A stretch of DNA of 64,000 bases, taken from contig NZ_JARVWQ010000002.1 in NCBI RefSeq assembly GCF_029846255.1, forward strand, positions 930,001-994,000, read 5' to 3'. The translations under genes were made by a program, and so were the position numbers. Each line of letters starts with the position of its first letter. Position 1 is the first letter of the stretch. Below, piece after piece: positions 23,040 through 32,945 of this stretch. Below the pieces are notes generated by a model. The model saw only the letters and a program-made list of their open reading frames with translations, did not search any database and was not told where the DNA came from. This DNA comes from Amnibacterium sp. CER49. Lineage in GTDB: Bacteria; Actinomycetota; Actinomycetes; Actinomycetales; Microbacteriaceae.

Positions 23040-25946
23040 GTGCAGGAGCAGCAGGTGGAGGAGTTCGGCGGCCTCGCGCGGCCCGCGGTGTCGCTGGAGC
23101 AGGCCCAGGGGCTCGCGGAGTCCCTCTTCGGCGTGCGCGGTCGGGTCTCCGAGCTCGGCAGCCAGCAGGACCGCAACTTCCTGATCGAGGCGGAGCGCGG
23201 CCGCTTCCTGCTCAAGGTGAGCAACCCCGCCTTCCCGGCGCGGGAGCTCGAGGCGCAGGACGTCGCGATGCGCGCCCTGCACGCCGCCGACATCCCCGCC
23301 CCCGAGCCGGTGATGCCGCTCGCGGGCGGCACCGCGGCGGTCGACGTCGACGGGCGGACCTGCGTCGTGCGCCTGCTCACCTTCGTCGACGGCGAGCCCC
23401 TCATCGACGTCGTGCACTGGTCGACCGCCACCACCGCGGCGCTCGGCGATCTCGCCGGCCGCGTCTCCGCGGCGCTCGCGGACGCCGGTCACCCCGGCTT
23501 CGAGCGACGGCTGCAGTGGGACCTGCGGCACGCCGAGCGCGTCGTCGGCGACCTGCTCCGGCACGTCGCCGACGACGACCGGCGGCGGCTCGTCGAGGAC
23601 GCCACGGCGCAGGCCGCGGCGGCGCTCGCCCCGCTCGCCGACCGGCTGCCGCTGCAGGTGCTGCACGGCGACCTCACCGACGACAACACGGTGTGCGAGC
23701 GGGACGCCCTCGGCCGGCCGCGCCTCACCGGCGTGATCGACCTCGGCGACGCCGCGCTCGGCTGGCGGGTGGCCGAGCTCGCGATCGCCTGCAGCCCGGT
23801 GTTCCACCACGACCCGGACCGGCCGCTCGCCGTGCTGCCGCTCATCGCCGCGTTCGACGCCCACGCGCGCCTCACCGACGACGAGATCGCCGCGATCTGG
23901 CCGCTGCTCGTGCTCCGCGGCGCGACGCTCGTCGTGAGCGGCGAGCAGCAGGTCGCGATCGACCCGGGCAACGACTACGCGGACACCGCCCGCGACCGCG
24001 AGTGGCTCATGTTCGCGGTGCCCGCGGCGTTCGACGAGGCGGTGGCCACCGCAGCGATCCGTCGGGCGCTCGGGCGCCACGTCGCTGCCCCTCGATCCCT
24101 GGAGGCCGGACCCGTGGTGCCCGTCGGCACGGCGGTCGCGGTCGTCGACCTCGGCTGGTCGAGCAGGCAGCTCGAGGCCGGCGACTGGCTGCATGACCCG
24201 GAGGGCACCGAGGAGCGGGTGCTCGGCGAGGCCGCGGCGAGCGGGATCGCCGCCACCCGCTTCGGGCAGCCGCGCCTCACCCGCGCCCGCGCGCTCGACC
24301 CCGCGCCGCCACGGAACGCGCCGCTCGGCGTCGACCTGCGCGTCGCGACCCCGACGGGGCTCGTCGCGCCCTTCGACGGCGAGCTGCGACCGACGAGGAA
24401 CGGTCTCGTCCTGACCGGGCGCGACGCCGCGCTCGTCGTCGACGGCGTCGGTCCCGAGTCGCCGGGGCCGGTGTCCGCCGGCGCACCGATCGGCACGGTG
24501 CGGCGGGCGGCGTGGCTGCAGCTGCTCGATCTCGCGGTCGGGCCGGTGCCCGCCGAGCCGCGACGGTTCGTGCCGGCCGCGGAGCTCCCCGCGTGGCGGG
24601 TCCGCTTCCTCGATCCCGCTCCCCTGCTCGGGATGCCGCCGGCGCCGGCGGAGGAGCCGCCCGCCGGCGTGCTCGCCCGCCGCGACGCCGCGTACTCGAC
24701 GCTGCAGTCGCACTACTACGCCGCTCCCCCGCGCATCGAGCGCGGCTGGCGCGAGCTGCTCATCGACACGGACGGCCGCCACCACCTCGACATGGTGAAC
24801 AACGTCACCGTGCTCGGACACGGGCACCCGCGCATCGCCGCAGCGGCCGCGGACCAGTGGCGGATGCTGAACACGAACTCGCGGTTCCACTACGGCGTCG
24901 TCGCCGACCTCAGCGAGCGGCTGCTCGCGACCCTGCCCGGCTCGTTCGACACCGTGCTGCTCGTGAACAGCGGCAGCGAGGCGGTCGACCTCGCCCTGCG
25001 GCTCGCGCGGGCGTTCACCGGCCGCGACGACGTGCTCTGCGTGCAGGAGTCGTACCACGGCTGGACGCTCGCCTCCGACGCGGTCTCGACGGCCCTCTCC
25101 GACAACCCGCGCGCCGAGGAGACCCGACCCGGTTGGGTGCACGTCGTCGACGCCCTGAACGCGTACCGCGGGCGGCACCGCGGCCCGGACGCGGGCGCCG
25201 CCTACGCCGCCGACGCCGTCGCCGAGATCGACCGGCTCGCCGCCGCGGGCACGCCGCTCGCCGCGTTCCTCGCCGAGCCGCGCAACGGCAACGCGGGCGC
25301 GATCGAGGTCCCGCCCGGCTACCTCGCTGCGGTGTCGACGGCGGTGCGCGCGCACGGCGGCGTCTGGATCGACGACGAGGTGCAGGTCGGCTACGGGCGG
25401 CAGGGCGACGTGTTCTGGGGCTACCAGCAGCACGAGGACGTCGTGCCCGACATCGTCACCGTCGCGAAGGCGATGGGCGACGGGCATCCCCTCGGCGCCG
25501 TGATCACCCGCCGGGAGATCGCCGACGCGCTCGCGTCGCAGGGCTCGTTCTTCTCCTCGGCGGGCGGCAGCACGCTGAGCGCCCGGATCGGTCTCGAGGT
25601 GCTCGCCGTGCTGCAGGACGAGGGGCTGCAGGCGAACGCGCACGAGGTGGGCGAGCACCTGCGCCGCCGCCTCGAGGCGCTCGCGGAGCGGCAGCCGCTG
25701 ATCGGCGCGGTCCACGGCCGCGGCCTCTACCTCGGTGTCGAGCTCGTCCGCGACCGCGTCACGCTCGAGCCGGCGACCGAGGAGACCGCGGCGCTCTGCG
25801 ACCGCATGCTCGAGCTCGGCGTGATCGTGCAGCCGACCGGCGACCGGCAGAACGTGCTCAAGGTGAAGCCGCCGCTCTGCTTCACCCTCGGGAGCGCCGA
25901 CCACTTCGTCGACCTGCTCGACCGGGTGCTGACCGAGGGCTTCTGA
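23040..25946 (+). CDS. APH-type kinase / M23-like / class III aminotransferase fusion
   Basis: A 968-residue three-part protein. Residues ~1-330 are an aminoglycoside-phosphotransferase/hydroxylysine-kinase-like domain with the catalytic HGDLTDDN loop near 208-215 and GVIDLGDAALGW as metal site. Residues ~380-510 resemble a lysostaphin-type M23 fold (PLGVDLRVATPTGLVAPFDGEL) but the zinc His before G-x-D is gone. Residues ~560-968 are a class III PLP aminotransferase with the PLP Lys in TVAKAMGDGHP near 809. This architecture is known in bacteria and parallels human HYKK with PHYKPL/ETNPPL, a kinase feeding a phospho-lyase. GTG 23040 is preferred over 23022 because AGGAT precedes it. Confidence 0.87.
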   Translation: MQEQQVEEFGGLARPAVSLEQAQGLAESLFGVRGRVSELGSQQDRNFLIEAERGRFLLKVSNPAFPARELEAQDVAMRALHAADIPAPEPVMPLAGGTAAVDVDGRTCVVRLLTFVDGEPLIDVVHWSTATTAALGDLAGRVSAALADAGHPGFERRLQWDLRHAERVVGDLLRHVADDDRRRLVEDATAQAAAALAPLADRLPLQVLHGDLTDDNTVCERDALGRPRLTGVIDLGDAALGWRVAELAIACSPVFHHDPDRPLAVLPLIAAFDAHARLTDDEIAAIWPLLVLRGATLVVSGEQQVAIDPGNDYADTARDREWLMFAVPAAFDEAVATAAIRRALGRHVAAPRSLEAGPVVPVGTAVAVVDLGWSSRQLEAGDWLHDPEGTEERVLGEAAASGIAATRFGQPRLTRARALDPAPPRNAPLGVDLRVATPTGLVAPFDGELRPTRNGLVLTGRDAALVVDGVGPESPGPVSAGAPIGTVRRAAWLQLLDLAVGPVPAEPRRFVPAAELPAWRVRFLDPAPLLGMPPAPAEEPPAGVLARRDAAYSTLQSHYYAAPPRIERGWRELLIDTDGRHHLDMVNNVTVLGHGHPRIAAAAADQWRMLNTNSRFHYGVVADLSERLLATLPGSFDTVLLVNSGSEAVDLALRLARAFTGRDDVLCVQESYHGWTLASDAVSTALSDNPRAEETRPGWVHVVDALNAYRGRHRGPDAGAAYAADAVAEIDRLAAAGTPLAAFLAEPRNGNAGAIEVPPGYLAAVSTAVRAHGGVWIDDEVQVGYGRQGDVFWGYQQHEDVVPDIVTVAKAMGDGHPLGAVITRREIADALASQGSFFSSAGGSTLSARIGLEVLAVLQDEGLQANAHEVGEHLRRRLEALAERQPLIGAVHGRGLYLGVELVRDRVTLEPATEETAALCDRMLELGVIVQPTGDRQNVLKVKPPLCFTLGSADHFVDLLDRVLTEGF

Positions 25947-25960
25947 CCGGTCGGGAGCAG

Positions 25961-26001
25961 ACGACGGCGCCGCTCCCCCGGGTGGGGAGCGGCGCCGTCG
26001 T
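25961..26001. terminator. Bidirectional terminator hairpin
   Basis: A perfect 18-bp stem (arms 25961-25978 and 25984-26001, core GGCGCCGCTCCCC) with a CGGGT loop, centred between the convergent fusion gene and the aldehyde dehydrogenase gene. It is the longest perfect hairpin in the window. TTCG follows on the plus strand, so a U tract is nearly absent. Confidence 0.85.
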
Positions 26002-26015
26002 TCGTGCGGGAGGGC

Positions 26016-27416
26016 TCAGGCGCCGGTGGTGCCGGAGACCGTGGGCCACGCGTTCGCGCGGATGAGCTTGCGGTTCGCGAACTCGCCGAGACCGAGCCGG
26101 CCGAGCTCGCGGCCGAAGCCCGAGCGCTTCGTGCCGCCGAAGGGCAGCTCGGGGGCGTCGGCGCCGACGATGTTCACGTAGACCATGCCGGCCTCGAGCC
26201 GGTCGGCCACCCGCTCCGCCTGCTCCCGGTCGGTCGTGAACACGTAGGAGCCGAGGCCGAACGGGGTGTCGTTCGCGACGCGCACCGCGTCGTCCTCATC
26301 GGCGACCCGGTACACGGTCGCGACGGGCCCGAAGAACTCCTCGCGGTAGACGTCGTTGTCGGGCGTCACCCCGACGAGCACGGTCGGCGGGAAGAACGTG
26401 CCGTTCCGCTTCCCGCCGAGCACCACGCGGGCGCCGCCCTCGACCGCCCGGTCGACCTGGGACTGCAGGCGCTCGGCCGCGGTCTCGGAGGAGAGCGGTC
26501 CGATCCGGGCCTCGTCGCTGCTCGGGTCGCTCGGCTCCACGGCCTGCAGGGCCGACGTGAACCGCTCGAGGAACGGCTCGTAGAGGTCGTCGACGACGAC
26601 GAAGCGCTTCGCGGCGTTGCAGGACTGCCCGGTGTTGTCGAGCCGCCCCGCAACGGCCGCCTCGACCGTGGCGTCGAGGTCGTCGGTGGAGAGCACGAGG
26701 AACGGGTCCGAGCCGCCGAGCTCGAGCACGACCTTCTTCAGGTGCTTGCCCGCGATCGCGGCGACGGCCGACCCGGCCCGCTCCGAGCCGGTGAGCGAGA
26801 CGCCCTGGATGCGCGGATCGCCGATGACCTGCTCGATCTGCTCGTTGGTGGCGTAGATGTTCACGTACGCGCCGTCGGGGAAGCCCGCGTCAGTGAACAT
26901 CCGCTCGATCGCGGCCGCCGACTCGGGGCACTGCGGCGCGTGCTTCAGGAGGATCGTGTTGCCGATCACGAGGTTCGGCGCCGCGAACCGGGCGACCTGG
27001 TAGTAGGGGAAGTTCCAGGGCATGATCCCGAGCAGCGCGCCGACGGGGCTCGTGCGGATGACCGCGTCGCCCTCGCCGAACGACAGCTCGATCGGCTGGT
27101 CCTTCACGAGGTCGGGGCCGGTGTCGGCGTAGTAGTCGATGATGTCGGCCGCGAAGCCGACCTCGTCGCGGGCCTGCTGCAGCGGCTTGCCCATCTCGCG
27201 CACGGCGATGCGCGCGAGCTCCTCCTGGCGGTCGCGGTGCAGCTGCGCGACGCGGCGCAGCAGGTCGGCGCGCTCGGCCGGCGTGCTCGTGCGGCCCCAG
27301 CCCTTCGCGGCCGCGGCGACGCGGGTCAGCGCGTCCTCGAGGCCGGCGGCGTCGATCTCGGGGTACTCCGCGACCTGCTCGCCGGTGGCGGGGTCGACGA
27401 CGGCGTAGATGCTCAT
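26016..27416 (-). CDS. Aldehyde dehydrogenase, probable 4-aminobutanal (gamma-aminobutyraldehyde) dehydrogenase
   Basis: A 466-residue NAD(P)-dependent aldehyde dehydrogenase. The Glu motif LELGGSDP is at about 232-239 and the catalytic Cys is in NTGQSCNAAKR near 271. MPWNFPYYQ and the C-terminal PFGGTKRSGFGRELG are intact. Overlap of its ATG with the putrescine oxidase stop (ATGA) points to oxidation of 4-aminobutanal to GABA, the step after putrescine oxidase. By sequence alone it also resembles SSA dehydrogenases, so substrate overlap with the second dehydrogenase is possible. It is the last gene of the operon and faces the strong hairpin. Confidence 0.85.
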   Translation of the reverse strand: MSIYAVVDPATGEQVAEYPEIDAAGLEDALTRVAAAAKGWGRTSTPAERADLLRRVAQLHRDRQEELARIAVREMGKPLQQARDEVGFAADIIDYYADTGPDLVKDQPIELSFGEGDAVIRTSPVGALLGIMPWNFPYYQVARFAAPNLVIGNTILLKHAPQCPESAAAIERMFTDAGFPDGAYVNIYATNEQIEQVIGDPRIQGVSLTGSERAGSAVAAIAGKHLKKVVLELGGSDPFLVLSTDDLDATVEAAVAGRLDNTGQSCNAAKRFVVVDDLYEPFLERFTSALQAVEPSDPSSDEARIGPLSSETAAERLQSQVDRAVEGGARVVLGGKRNGTFFPPTVLVGVTPDNDVYREEFFGPVATVYRVADEDDAVRVANDTPFGLGSYVFTTDREQAERVADRLEAGMVYVNIVGADAPELPFGGTKRSGFGRELGRLGLGEFANRKLIRANAWPTVSGTTGA

Positions 27417-28810
27417 GCGTGCTCCAGGGTGGGGACGGTCTGCCCGGCGGGACGGCCGCCGAGCTCGTTCGATACTGCCGCAGCGGTGGCGTGGCCGACA
27501 CGGATCGCCCCGTCGACGTGCTGGTAGCCGTGGCCGGCGAGGTCGCTGCTCGAGAACCGGATCGGGCCGACGGGCGCGCGCAGGTCGGCGCCGTAGCGGG
27601 CGAGGCCGCCGAGGTCGAAGCTCGCGGCGTAGGCGCCGCGGGTCCAGTCCTCGACGCCCCAGTCGCTCTCGTAGTAGACGACGGGGTTCAGGGCCCGCTC
27701 GCCGTAGTAGTGCGACAGCGAGGTGAGGATCTGCTGCCGGCGCTCCTCGGCCGACAGGGCGAAGACGCGGTCGGCGGCCTCGTCGGAGACGAAGCCGACG
27801 AGCGTGCCGCGGGTGTCGCCGTGGTTCGTGTTGTCGTACGCCTCGTGCACGAGCTCGTACGGGCTGAACGCCGTGCCGGACAGGCCGTCCTCGCGCCAGA
27901 ACGGCGTCTCGTAGACGGCGTGCACCTTGATCACGAAGCCCATGGAGAGGTGCTGGTGCAGCTGCTGCTGCCGGCGCGGCAGCGGCGGCTCGAAGCCGAT
28001 GCGGGTGATGAGAGTCGGCGGCACGGCGAGGATCGCGCGCTTCGCGTGCACCTCGAGGTCCTCGGTGATCACGACGACGCCCTGCTCGTCCCAGCGCACG
28101 GTGCGCACCGGCTGGTTCAGGTGCACCTCGTCGCCGAGCCGCTCGGCGAGCAGGATCGGCACCTGCTGCAGGCCGCCGACGACGCGCTCGTCGAGGATGA
28201 AGTCGGCGTCGACGAGGTTGCTGAAGCTGCCCGCGGACGCGGCCATGAGCAGCGCCTGCAGCGCCGAGAACGCGTGCGCGGGCTTCGTGAGCATGGCGCC
28301 CGCGATGAAGAGGCCGATGTTGTCGCGCGCCTCCTGGTCGTCGGTCTGCTCCTCGAGCCAGCGCGCGAACGACACCCGGTCGAGCTCGACGGCGCGCGGA
28401 TGCGCCCACGGCTGCTCGGGGTCGACCTCGGCCACGAGGGCGTCGAGCTGCTCGATGAGGCGGACCATCTCGCGCTCGGTCTCGGGCTTCACGGGGAAGA
28501 TCTCGCCGGTGAAGCGGGTGAGGTGGCCGTCCTTCGCGATGTAGACGCTGTCGCCGTCGCGGTAGCGCTTGTACGTCTCGAGACCGAGGTCGTTCAGGGT
28601 GGCCTTCAGCGCGTCCTGGTCGGGCGACACCCACTGGCCGCCGATCTCGAGGATCGCGCCGTCGATGTCGTCGGTCTTGAGGCGCCCGCCGACGCGCTCG
28701 CGCGCCTCGAGGACGGTGACGGAGTAGCCGGCGGCGACGAGGTCGGTCGCTGCCGTGAGGCCGGATGCGCCGGCGCCGACGACGACCACGTCGCGGTCGA
28801 TGCGGTTCAC
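27413..28810 (-). CDS. puo: Putrescine oxidase (flavin monoamine oxidase family)
   Basis: A 465-residue FAD amine oxidase. The N-terminal dinucleotide motif is VVGAGASGLTAATDL (about 10-24) with ARERVGGRL. The C-terminal part (FWREDGLSGTAFSPYELVHEAYDNTNH, VVYYESDWG, GGLARYGADLR, GYQHVDGAIRVG) closely resembles the Rhodococcus/Kocuria putrescine oxidases I know. It converts putrescine, O2 and water to 4-aminobutanal, NH3 and H2O2 in the cytosol. It starts 9 bases after the gabD stop, within one operon. No catalase gene is in the window. Confidence 0.9.
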   Translation of the reverse strand: MNRIDRDVVVVGAGASGLTAATDLVAAGYSVTVLEARERVGGRLKTDDIDGAILEIGGQWVSPDQDALKATLNDLGLETYKRYRDGDSVYIAKDGHLTRFTGEIFPVKPETEREMVRLIEQLDALVAEVDPEQPWAHPRAVELDRVSFARWLEEQTDDQEARDNIGLFIAGAMLTKPAHAFSALQALLMAASAGSFSNLVDADFILDERVVGGLQQVPILLAERLGDEVHLNQPVRTVRWDEQGVVVITEDLEVHAKRAILAVPPTLITRIGFEPPLPRRQQQLHQHLSMGFVIKVHAVYETPFWREDGLSGTAFSPYELVHEAYDNTNHGDTRGTLVGFVSDEAADRVFALSAEERRQQILTSLSHYYGERALNPVVYYESDWGVEDWTRGAYAASFDLGGLARYGADLRAPVGPIRFSSSDLAGHGYQHVDGAIRVGHATAAAVSNELGGRPAGQTVPTLEHA

Positions 28811-28819
28811 GTGTGTTCC

Positions 28820-30325
28820 TTACTTCGACGCCGGCAGAGCCGGCGCGGTGCTGTCGGGGATGAGGCTGTACTTCGTCGTCAGGTACTCGAGGATGCCCTC
28901 GGCGCCGCCCTCGCGGCCGAACCCCGACTCCTTGACGCCGCCGAACGGGGCGGCGGCGTTCGAGACGACGCCGGTGTTGATGCCGACCATGCCGGTCTGC
29001 AGCCGCCGGATGAGGCGGTGCGCGCGGGCGAGGTCGCGGGTGTACGCGTAGGCGACGAGGCCGTACTCGGTGTCGTTCGCGAGGCGCACGGCCTCGTCCT
29101 CGTCGTGCACGGGCACGATCGCGACGACGGGGCCGAAGATCTCCTCGCGGAGGATCGCGCTGCCCGGTCGCACGCCGGTGAGCACGGTCGGCTCGAGGAA
29201 GAGGCCCTCGCCGCGCCTGCCGCCCGTGACGAGCGTCGCGCCGCGCGCGACCGCGTCGTCGACGAGGGCGAGCGCCTTCGTCACCGCGGCGTCGTTGATG
29301 AGGGGGCCGATGCCCACCCCCTCCTCGGTGCCCGGACCGAGTCGGAGCGCCCGGATGCGCTCGGTGAGCCGGCCCGTGAACCCCTCGACGAGCGACTCGT
29401 GCACGAGGAACCGGTTCGCGGCGGTGCAGGCCTGCCCAATGTTGCGGAACTTCGCGAGCATCGCGCCGGCGACGGCCGCATCGAGGTCGGCGTCGTCGAG
29501 GACGAGGAACGGCGCGTTACCGCCGAGCTCCATCGACACCCGCAGCACGTGCTGCGCCGCCTGCGCGATCAGCCGCCGGCCGACGGCGGTGGAGCCCGTG
29601 AACGACAGCTTCTTCAGGCGCGGGTCCGCGAGCAGCGCCGCCGTGATGCCTGCGGCGTCCGTCGTCGTCACCACGTTCACCACGCCGGCGGGGACGCCCG
29701 CCTCCTGAAGGAGCGCGGCGAACCGGAGCGTCGTCAGCGGGGTGAGCTCGGACGGCTTGATCACCACGGTGCAGCCGGCCGCGAGCGCGGGCGCGATCTT
29801 CCTCGTCGCCATCGCGAGCGGGAAGTTCCACGGGGTGATCAGGTAGCAGGGCCCGACCGGGTCGTGGCTGACGAGCACCTGACCGGTGCCCTCGGGGTTC
29901 GATCCGGCGGTGCCGCGGATGCGCACGGCCTCCTCGGCGAACCAGCGCAGGAACTCGGCACCGTAGGCGACCTCGCCGCGGGACTCCGCGAGCGGCTTGC
30001 CCATCTCGAGCGTGATGAGCAGGGCGAGCTCGTCGCGGTGCTCCGTGACGAGCTCGAAGGCGCGCCGGAGGATCTCGCTGCGCGCGCGCGGCGCGGTCGC
30101 CGCCCAGGACGCGGCTGCGGAGTCGGCCGCCTCGAGCGCGGCGAGGGCGTCGGCGGGGGTCGCGTCGGCGATCGCGGCGAGCACGTCGCCGGTCGCCGGG
30201 TCGGTGACCTCGATGCGGCCCGAGCCGCCACCGGGGGTCCACGAGCCGCCGATCAGCAGCCCGTCGGGCACGGCGGCGAGCACGGCGTCCGCCGCCTCGG
30301 TGCGGGCGGGTGCGGTGAGGGTCAC
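28820..30325 (-). CDS. gabD: Succinate-semialdehyde dehydrogenase
   Basis: A 501-residue aldehyde dehydrogenase of the GabD type. [21 protein letters not shown] (Glu near 270) and [12 protein letters not shown] (Cys near 304) form the active site, and the end is [15 protein letters not shown]. It oxidises succinate semialdehyde to succinate, completing GABA degradation. The GTG at 30325 overlaps the stop of the glutamate dehydrogenase gene by 4 bases (GTGA). About 25 extra N-terminal residues precede the usual LIGGSW start. Confidence 0.9.
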   Translation of the reverse strand: MTLTAPARTEAADAVLAAVPDGLLIGGSWTPGGGSGRIEVTDPATGDVLAAIADATPADALAALEAADSAAASWAATAPRARSEILRRAFELVTEHRDELALLITLEMGKPLAESRGEVAYGAEFLRWFAEEAVRIRGTAGSNPEGTGQVLVSHDPVGPCYLITPWNFPLAMATRKIAPALAAGCTVVIKPSELTPLTTLRFAALLQEAGVPAGVVNVVTTTDAAGITAALLADPRLKKLSFTGSTAVGRRLIAQAAQHVLRVSMELGGNAPFLVLDDADLDAAVAGAMLAKFRNIGQACTAANRFLVHESLVEGFTGRLTERIRALRLGPGTEEGVGIGPLINDAAVTKALALVDDAVARGATLVTGGRRGEGLFLEPTVLTGVRPGSAILREEIFGPVVAIVPVHDEDEAVRLANDTEYGLVAYAYTRDLARAHRLIRRLQTGMVGINTGVVSNAAAPFGGVKESGFGREGGAEGILEYLTTKYSLIPDSTAPALPASK

Positions 30326-31590
30326 GGGTACAGCCCCCGCAGCCGGTGCGCCTCGGCGACCCGCTCGACCGCGAGCACGGTCGCCGCGGTGCGCAGGCTG
30401 AGGTCGCGTGCCTGCGCGGTGCCGGCGACGGCGTCCCACGCGGCGAGCATGCGCGACTCGAGCTTCGCCTCGACCTCCTGCGCGTCCCACCAGTAGGCCT
30501 GGTTCGCCTGCACCCACTCGAAGTACGACACGAGCACGCCGCCGGCGTTCGCGAGGATGTCGGGCACGACGAGCTGGCCCTGCTCGGCGAAGACCCGGTC
30601 GGCGGCGCCCGTCGTCGGGCCGTTCGCGCCCTCGACGATGACCGGGGCGGTCACCCGGGCGGCGTTCCCCTCGTGCAGCACGCCCTCGAGTGCGGCGGGC
30701 ACGAGCAGCTGCACCGGCAGCTCGAGCAGCAGGTCGCGGTCGAGCGCGTCGGCGCCCGGGAAGCCGACGACGGAGCCGGTGCGGTCGACGTGGTCCGAGA
30801 GCGCCTCGACGTCGAGGCCCGAGGTCGCGGTGACGGCGCCGTACTGGTCGCTGACCCCGACGACCTGCACGCCCGCCTCGGCGAGGAAGCGCGCGGTGTC
30901 GCGGCCGACCTTCCCGAAGCCCTGCACGGCCGCCGTGGCGCCGTCGATGCGGATGCCGCGCGAGCGGAGGGCCGCGAGGGCGATGTGGACGACGCCGCGT
31001 GACGTGGCGCTCGCGCGGCCCTGCGAGCCGCCGAGGCTGATGGGCTTGCCCGTCACGATGCCGGGCACCGTGTAGCCGGAGTTCACCGAGTAGGTGTCCA
31101 TCATCCAGGCCATCGTGCGCTCGTCGGTGCCGACGTCGGGCGCCGGGATGTCGCGCTCCGGACCGATGATCGGCAGGATCTCGCTCGTGTAGCGCCGCGT
31201 GACGCGCTCGAGCTCGCCGGCGGAGTGGCAGCGCGGGTCGATGTTCACGCCGCCCTTCGCGCCGCCGTACGGCACGTCGAGCAGGGCGCACTTCCACGTC
31301 ATCCACATGGCGAGCGCCCGCACCTCGTCGAGCGTCACGTGCGGGCTGTAGCGGAGACCGCCCTTCGCCGGTCCCCGCGAGACGTTGTGCTGCACGCGGT
31401 AGCCGGCGAAGAGGTGCACCTCGCCGTCGTCGGCGCGGAGCGGGACGGCGACCGTGAGCTCGCGTCGCGGGGTCGCGAGCATCGCATGGAGGCCCTCGTC
31501 GTACCCGAGCAGCTCCGTCGCCGTCGCGAGCTGCGCGCGGGCGTCGTCGAGGGCGCTCGGCGCGGGCGCCTCGAGCGTCGGGGTGCTCAT
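30322..31590 (-). CDS. gdhA: Glutamate dehydrogenase (Glu/Leu/Phe/Val family)
   Basis: A 422-residue dehydrogenase. The substrate-binding GPAKGGLRYSP (about 74-84), catalytic-Lys segment PYGGAKGGV (about 106-114) and NAD motif VQGFGKVGRDTA (about 215-226) are clear, as is P-A-A-L-E-G later. Position inside the gab operon, overlapping gabT upstream and gabD downstream by 4 bases each, suggests that it deaminates the glutamate made by GabT and returns 2-oxoglutarate with ammonia release. Branched-chain amino acid dehydrogenase activity is less likely because family length and the K-G-G-L-R region fit glutamate enzymes. Confidence 0.87.
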   Translation of the reverse strand: MSTPTLEAPAPSALDDARAQLATATELLGYDEGLHAMLATPRRELTVAVPLRADDGEVHLFAGYRVQHNVSRGPAKGGLRYSPHVTLDEVRALAMWMTWKCALLDVPYGGAKGGVNIDPRCHSAGELERVTRRYTSEILPIIGPERDIPAPDVGTDERTMAWMMDTYSVNSGYTVPGIVTGKPISLGGSQGRASATSRGVVHIALAALRSRGIRIDGATAAVQGFGKVGRDTARFLAEAGVQVVGVSDQYGAVTATSGLDVEALSDHVDRTGSVVGFPGADALDRDLLLELPVQLLVPAALEGVLHEGNAARVTAPVIVEGANGPTTGAADRVFAEQGQLVVPDILANAGGVLVSYFEWVQANQAYWWDAQEVEAKLESRMLAAWDAVAGTAQARDLSLRTAATVLAVERVAEAHRLRGLYP

Positions 31591-32945
31591 GCGGCGCGCA
31601 CCGTCTCCACGAGCAGGTCGAGGGCCTCGGCGAGCAGCTCCTCGGGGATCGTGAGCGGCGGCAGCAGGCGGATCACGTTGCTGTCGGTGCCGCAGGTGAG
31701 CACGATGACGCCCTGCTGGTGCATCCGCTGCGCGACGCGGGAGGTGAGCGCCGCGTCGGGCTCGGTGGTGCCGGGCACGACGAGCTCGATGGCCTGCATG
31801 GCGCCGCGGCCGCGCACGTCGCCGACGCGAGGGTCGTCGGCCCGCAGGGCGCGGAGGCGCTGCTGGATCATCTCGCCGAGGCGCTGGGCGCGGTCGGCGA
31901 GGCGGTCCTGCTCGAACGTCTCGATCGCCGCGAGCGCGGCGACGCAGGCGAGCGGGTTGCCGCCGTAGGTGCCGCCGAGGCCGCCCTTCTGCGCGGCGTC
32001 CATGAGCTCGGCGCGGCCGGTGACGGCCGAGAGCGGCAGGCCGCCGGCGATGCCCTTCGCGGTGACGACGAGGTCGGGGACGATGCCGAACTGCTCGCTC
32101 GCGAACATGGTGCCGGTGCGCGCGAAGCCGGTCTGCACCTCGTCGGCGATGAACACGACGCCGTTGCTCTGCGCCCAGTCCGCGATGCCCGGCAGGAAGC
32201 CGTCGGCGGGCACGACGAAGCCGCCCTCGCCCTGGATGGGCTCGATGAGCACCGCGGCGAGGTTCTGCACGCCCACCTGCTTCTCGATGAGGTGGATGGC
32301 GCGCTCGGCCGCCTCGGCTCCCGACAGGCCGTCGCGGAACGGGTAGGACAGCGGCACCCGGTAGACCTCGGGCGCGAACGGGCCGAACCCGTTCTTGTAC
32401 GGCTGGTTCTTCGCCGTGAGCGCCATCGTGAGGTTCGTGCGCCCGTGGTAGGCGTGGTCGAAGACGACGACGGCCTGCTTGTGCGTGGCCGCGCGGGCGA
32501 TCTTCACCGCGTTCTCGACGGCCTCGGCGCCCGAGTTGAAGAGGGCGCTGCGCTTCTCGAAGTCGCCGGGGGTGAGGCGGTTGAGCGCCTCGCAGACCTC
32601 GACGTACGAGTCGTACGGAGCGACGGTGAAGCAGGTGTGCGTGAAGCGCTCGACCTGCTCCTGCACGGCGGCCACCACGCGGGGCGCCGCGTTGCCGACG
32701 CCGACGACCGCGATGCCGGAGCCGAGGTCGATGAGCGAGTTGCCGTCGACGTCGACGACGACGCCGCCGCCCGCAGCCTGGACGAAGACGGGCACGGTCT
32801 CGCCGACCGCGGCCGACACGGCCGCGGCGCGGCGGGTGAGCCACTCGCGCGAGCGCGGGCCGGGGATCTCGGTGACGAGGCGGCGCTCCTGCGGCAGCTC
32901 GGGGCCGCCGCGGCCGGTCGAGGTGGGCTGGTCGAGCAGCGTCAT
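31587..32945 (-). CDS. gabT: 4-aminobutyrate (GABA) aminotransferase
   Basis: A 452-residue class III PLP aminotransferase. FNSGAEAVENAVKIARAAT, FDHAYHGRTNLTMALT, IADEVQTGFARTG and the PLP Lys in VTAKGIAGGLPLSA are all present and characteristic of GabT. It transfers the amino group of GABA to 2-oxoglutarate, giving succinate semialdehyde and glutamate. The ATG at 32945 has AAGGGG 9 bases upstream; an ATG at 32954 is the alternative. It is the first gene of the operon, divergent from the PucR-type regulator. Confidence 0.92.
   Translation of the reverse strand: MTLLDQPTSTGRGGPELPQERRLVTEIPGPRSREWLTRRAAAVSAAVGETVPVFVQAAGGGVVVDVDGNSLIDLGSGIAVVGVGNAAPRVVAAVQEQVERFTHTCFTVAPYDSYVEVCEALNRLTPGDFEKRSALFNSGAEAVENAVKIARAATHKQAVVVFDHAYHGRTNLTMALTAKNQPYKNGFGPFAPEVYRVPLSYPFRDGLSGAEAAERAIHLIEKQVGVQNLAAVLIEPIQGEGGFVVPADGFLPGIADWAQSNGVVFIADEVQTGFARTGTMFASEQFGIVPDLVVTAKGIAGGLPLSAVTGRAELMDAAQKGGLGGTYGGNPLACVAALAAIETFEQDRLADRAQRLGEMIQQRLRALRADDPRVGDVRGRGAMQAIELVVPGTTEPDAALTSRVAQRMHQQGVIVLTCGTDSNVIRLLPPLTIPEELLAEALDLLVETVRAA

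Noticed and set aside
21612-25904. 1430-codon minus-strand open frame opposite the aminotransferase fusion
   Set aside because: A shadow of the coding strand: no recognisable domain, extreme Arg/Gly/Asp content, and it runs through three separate plus-strand genes.
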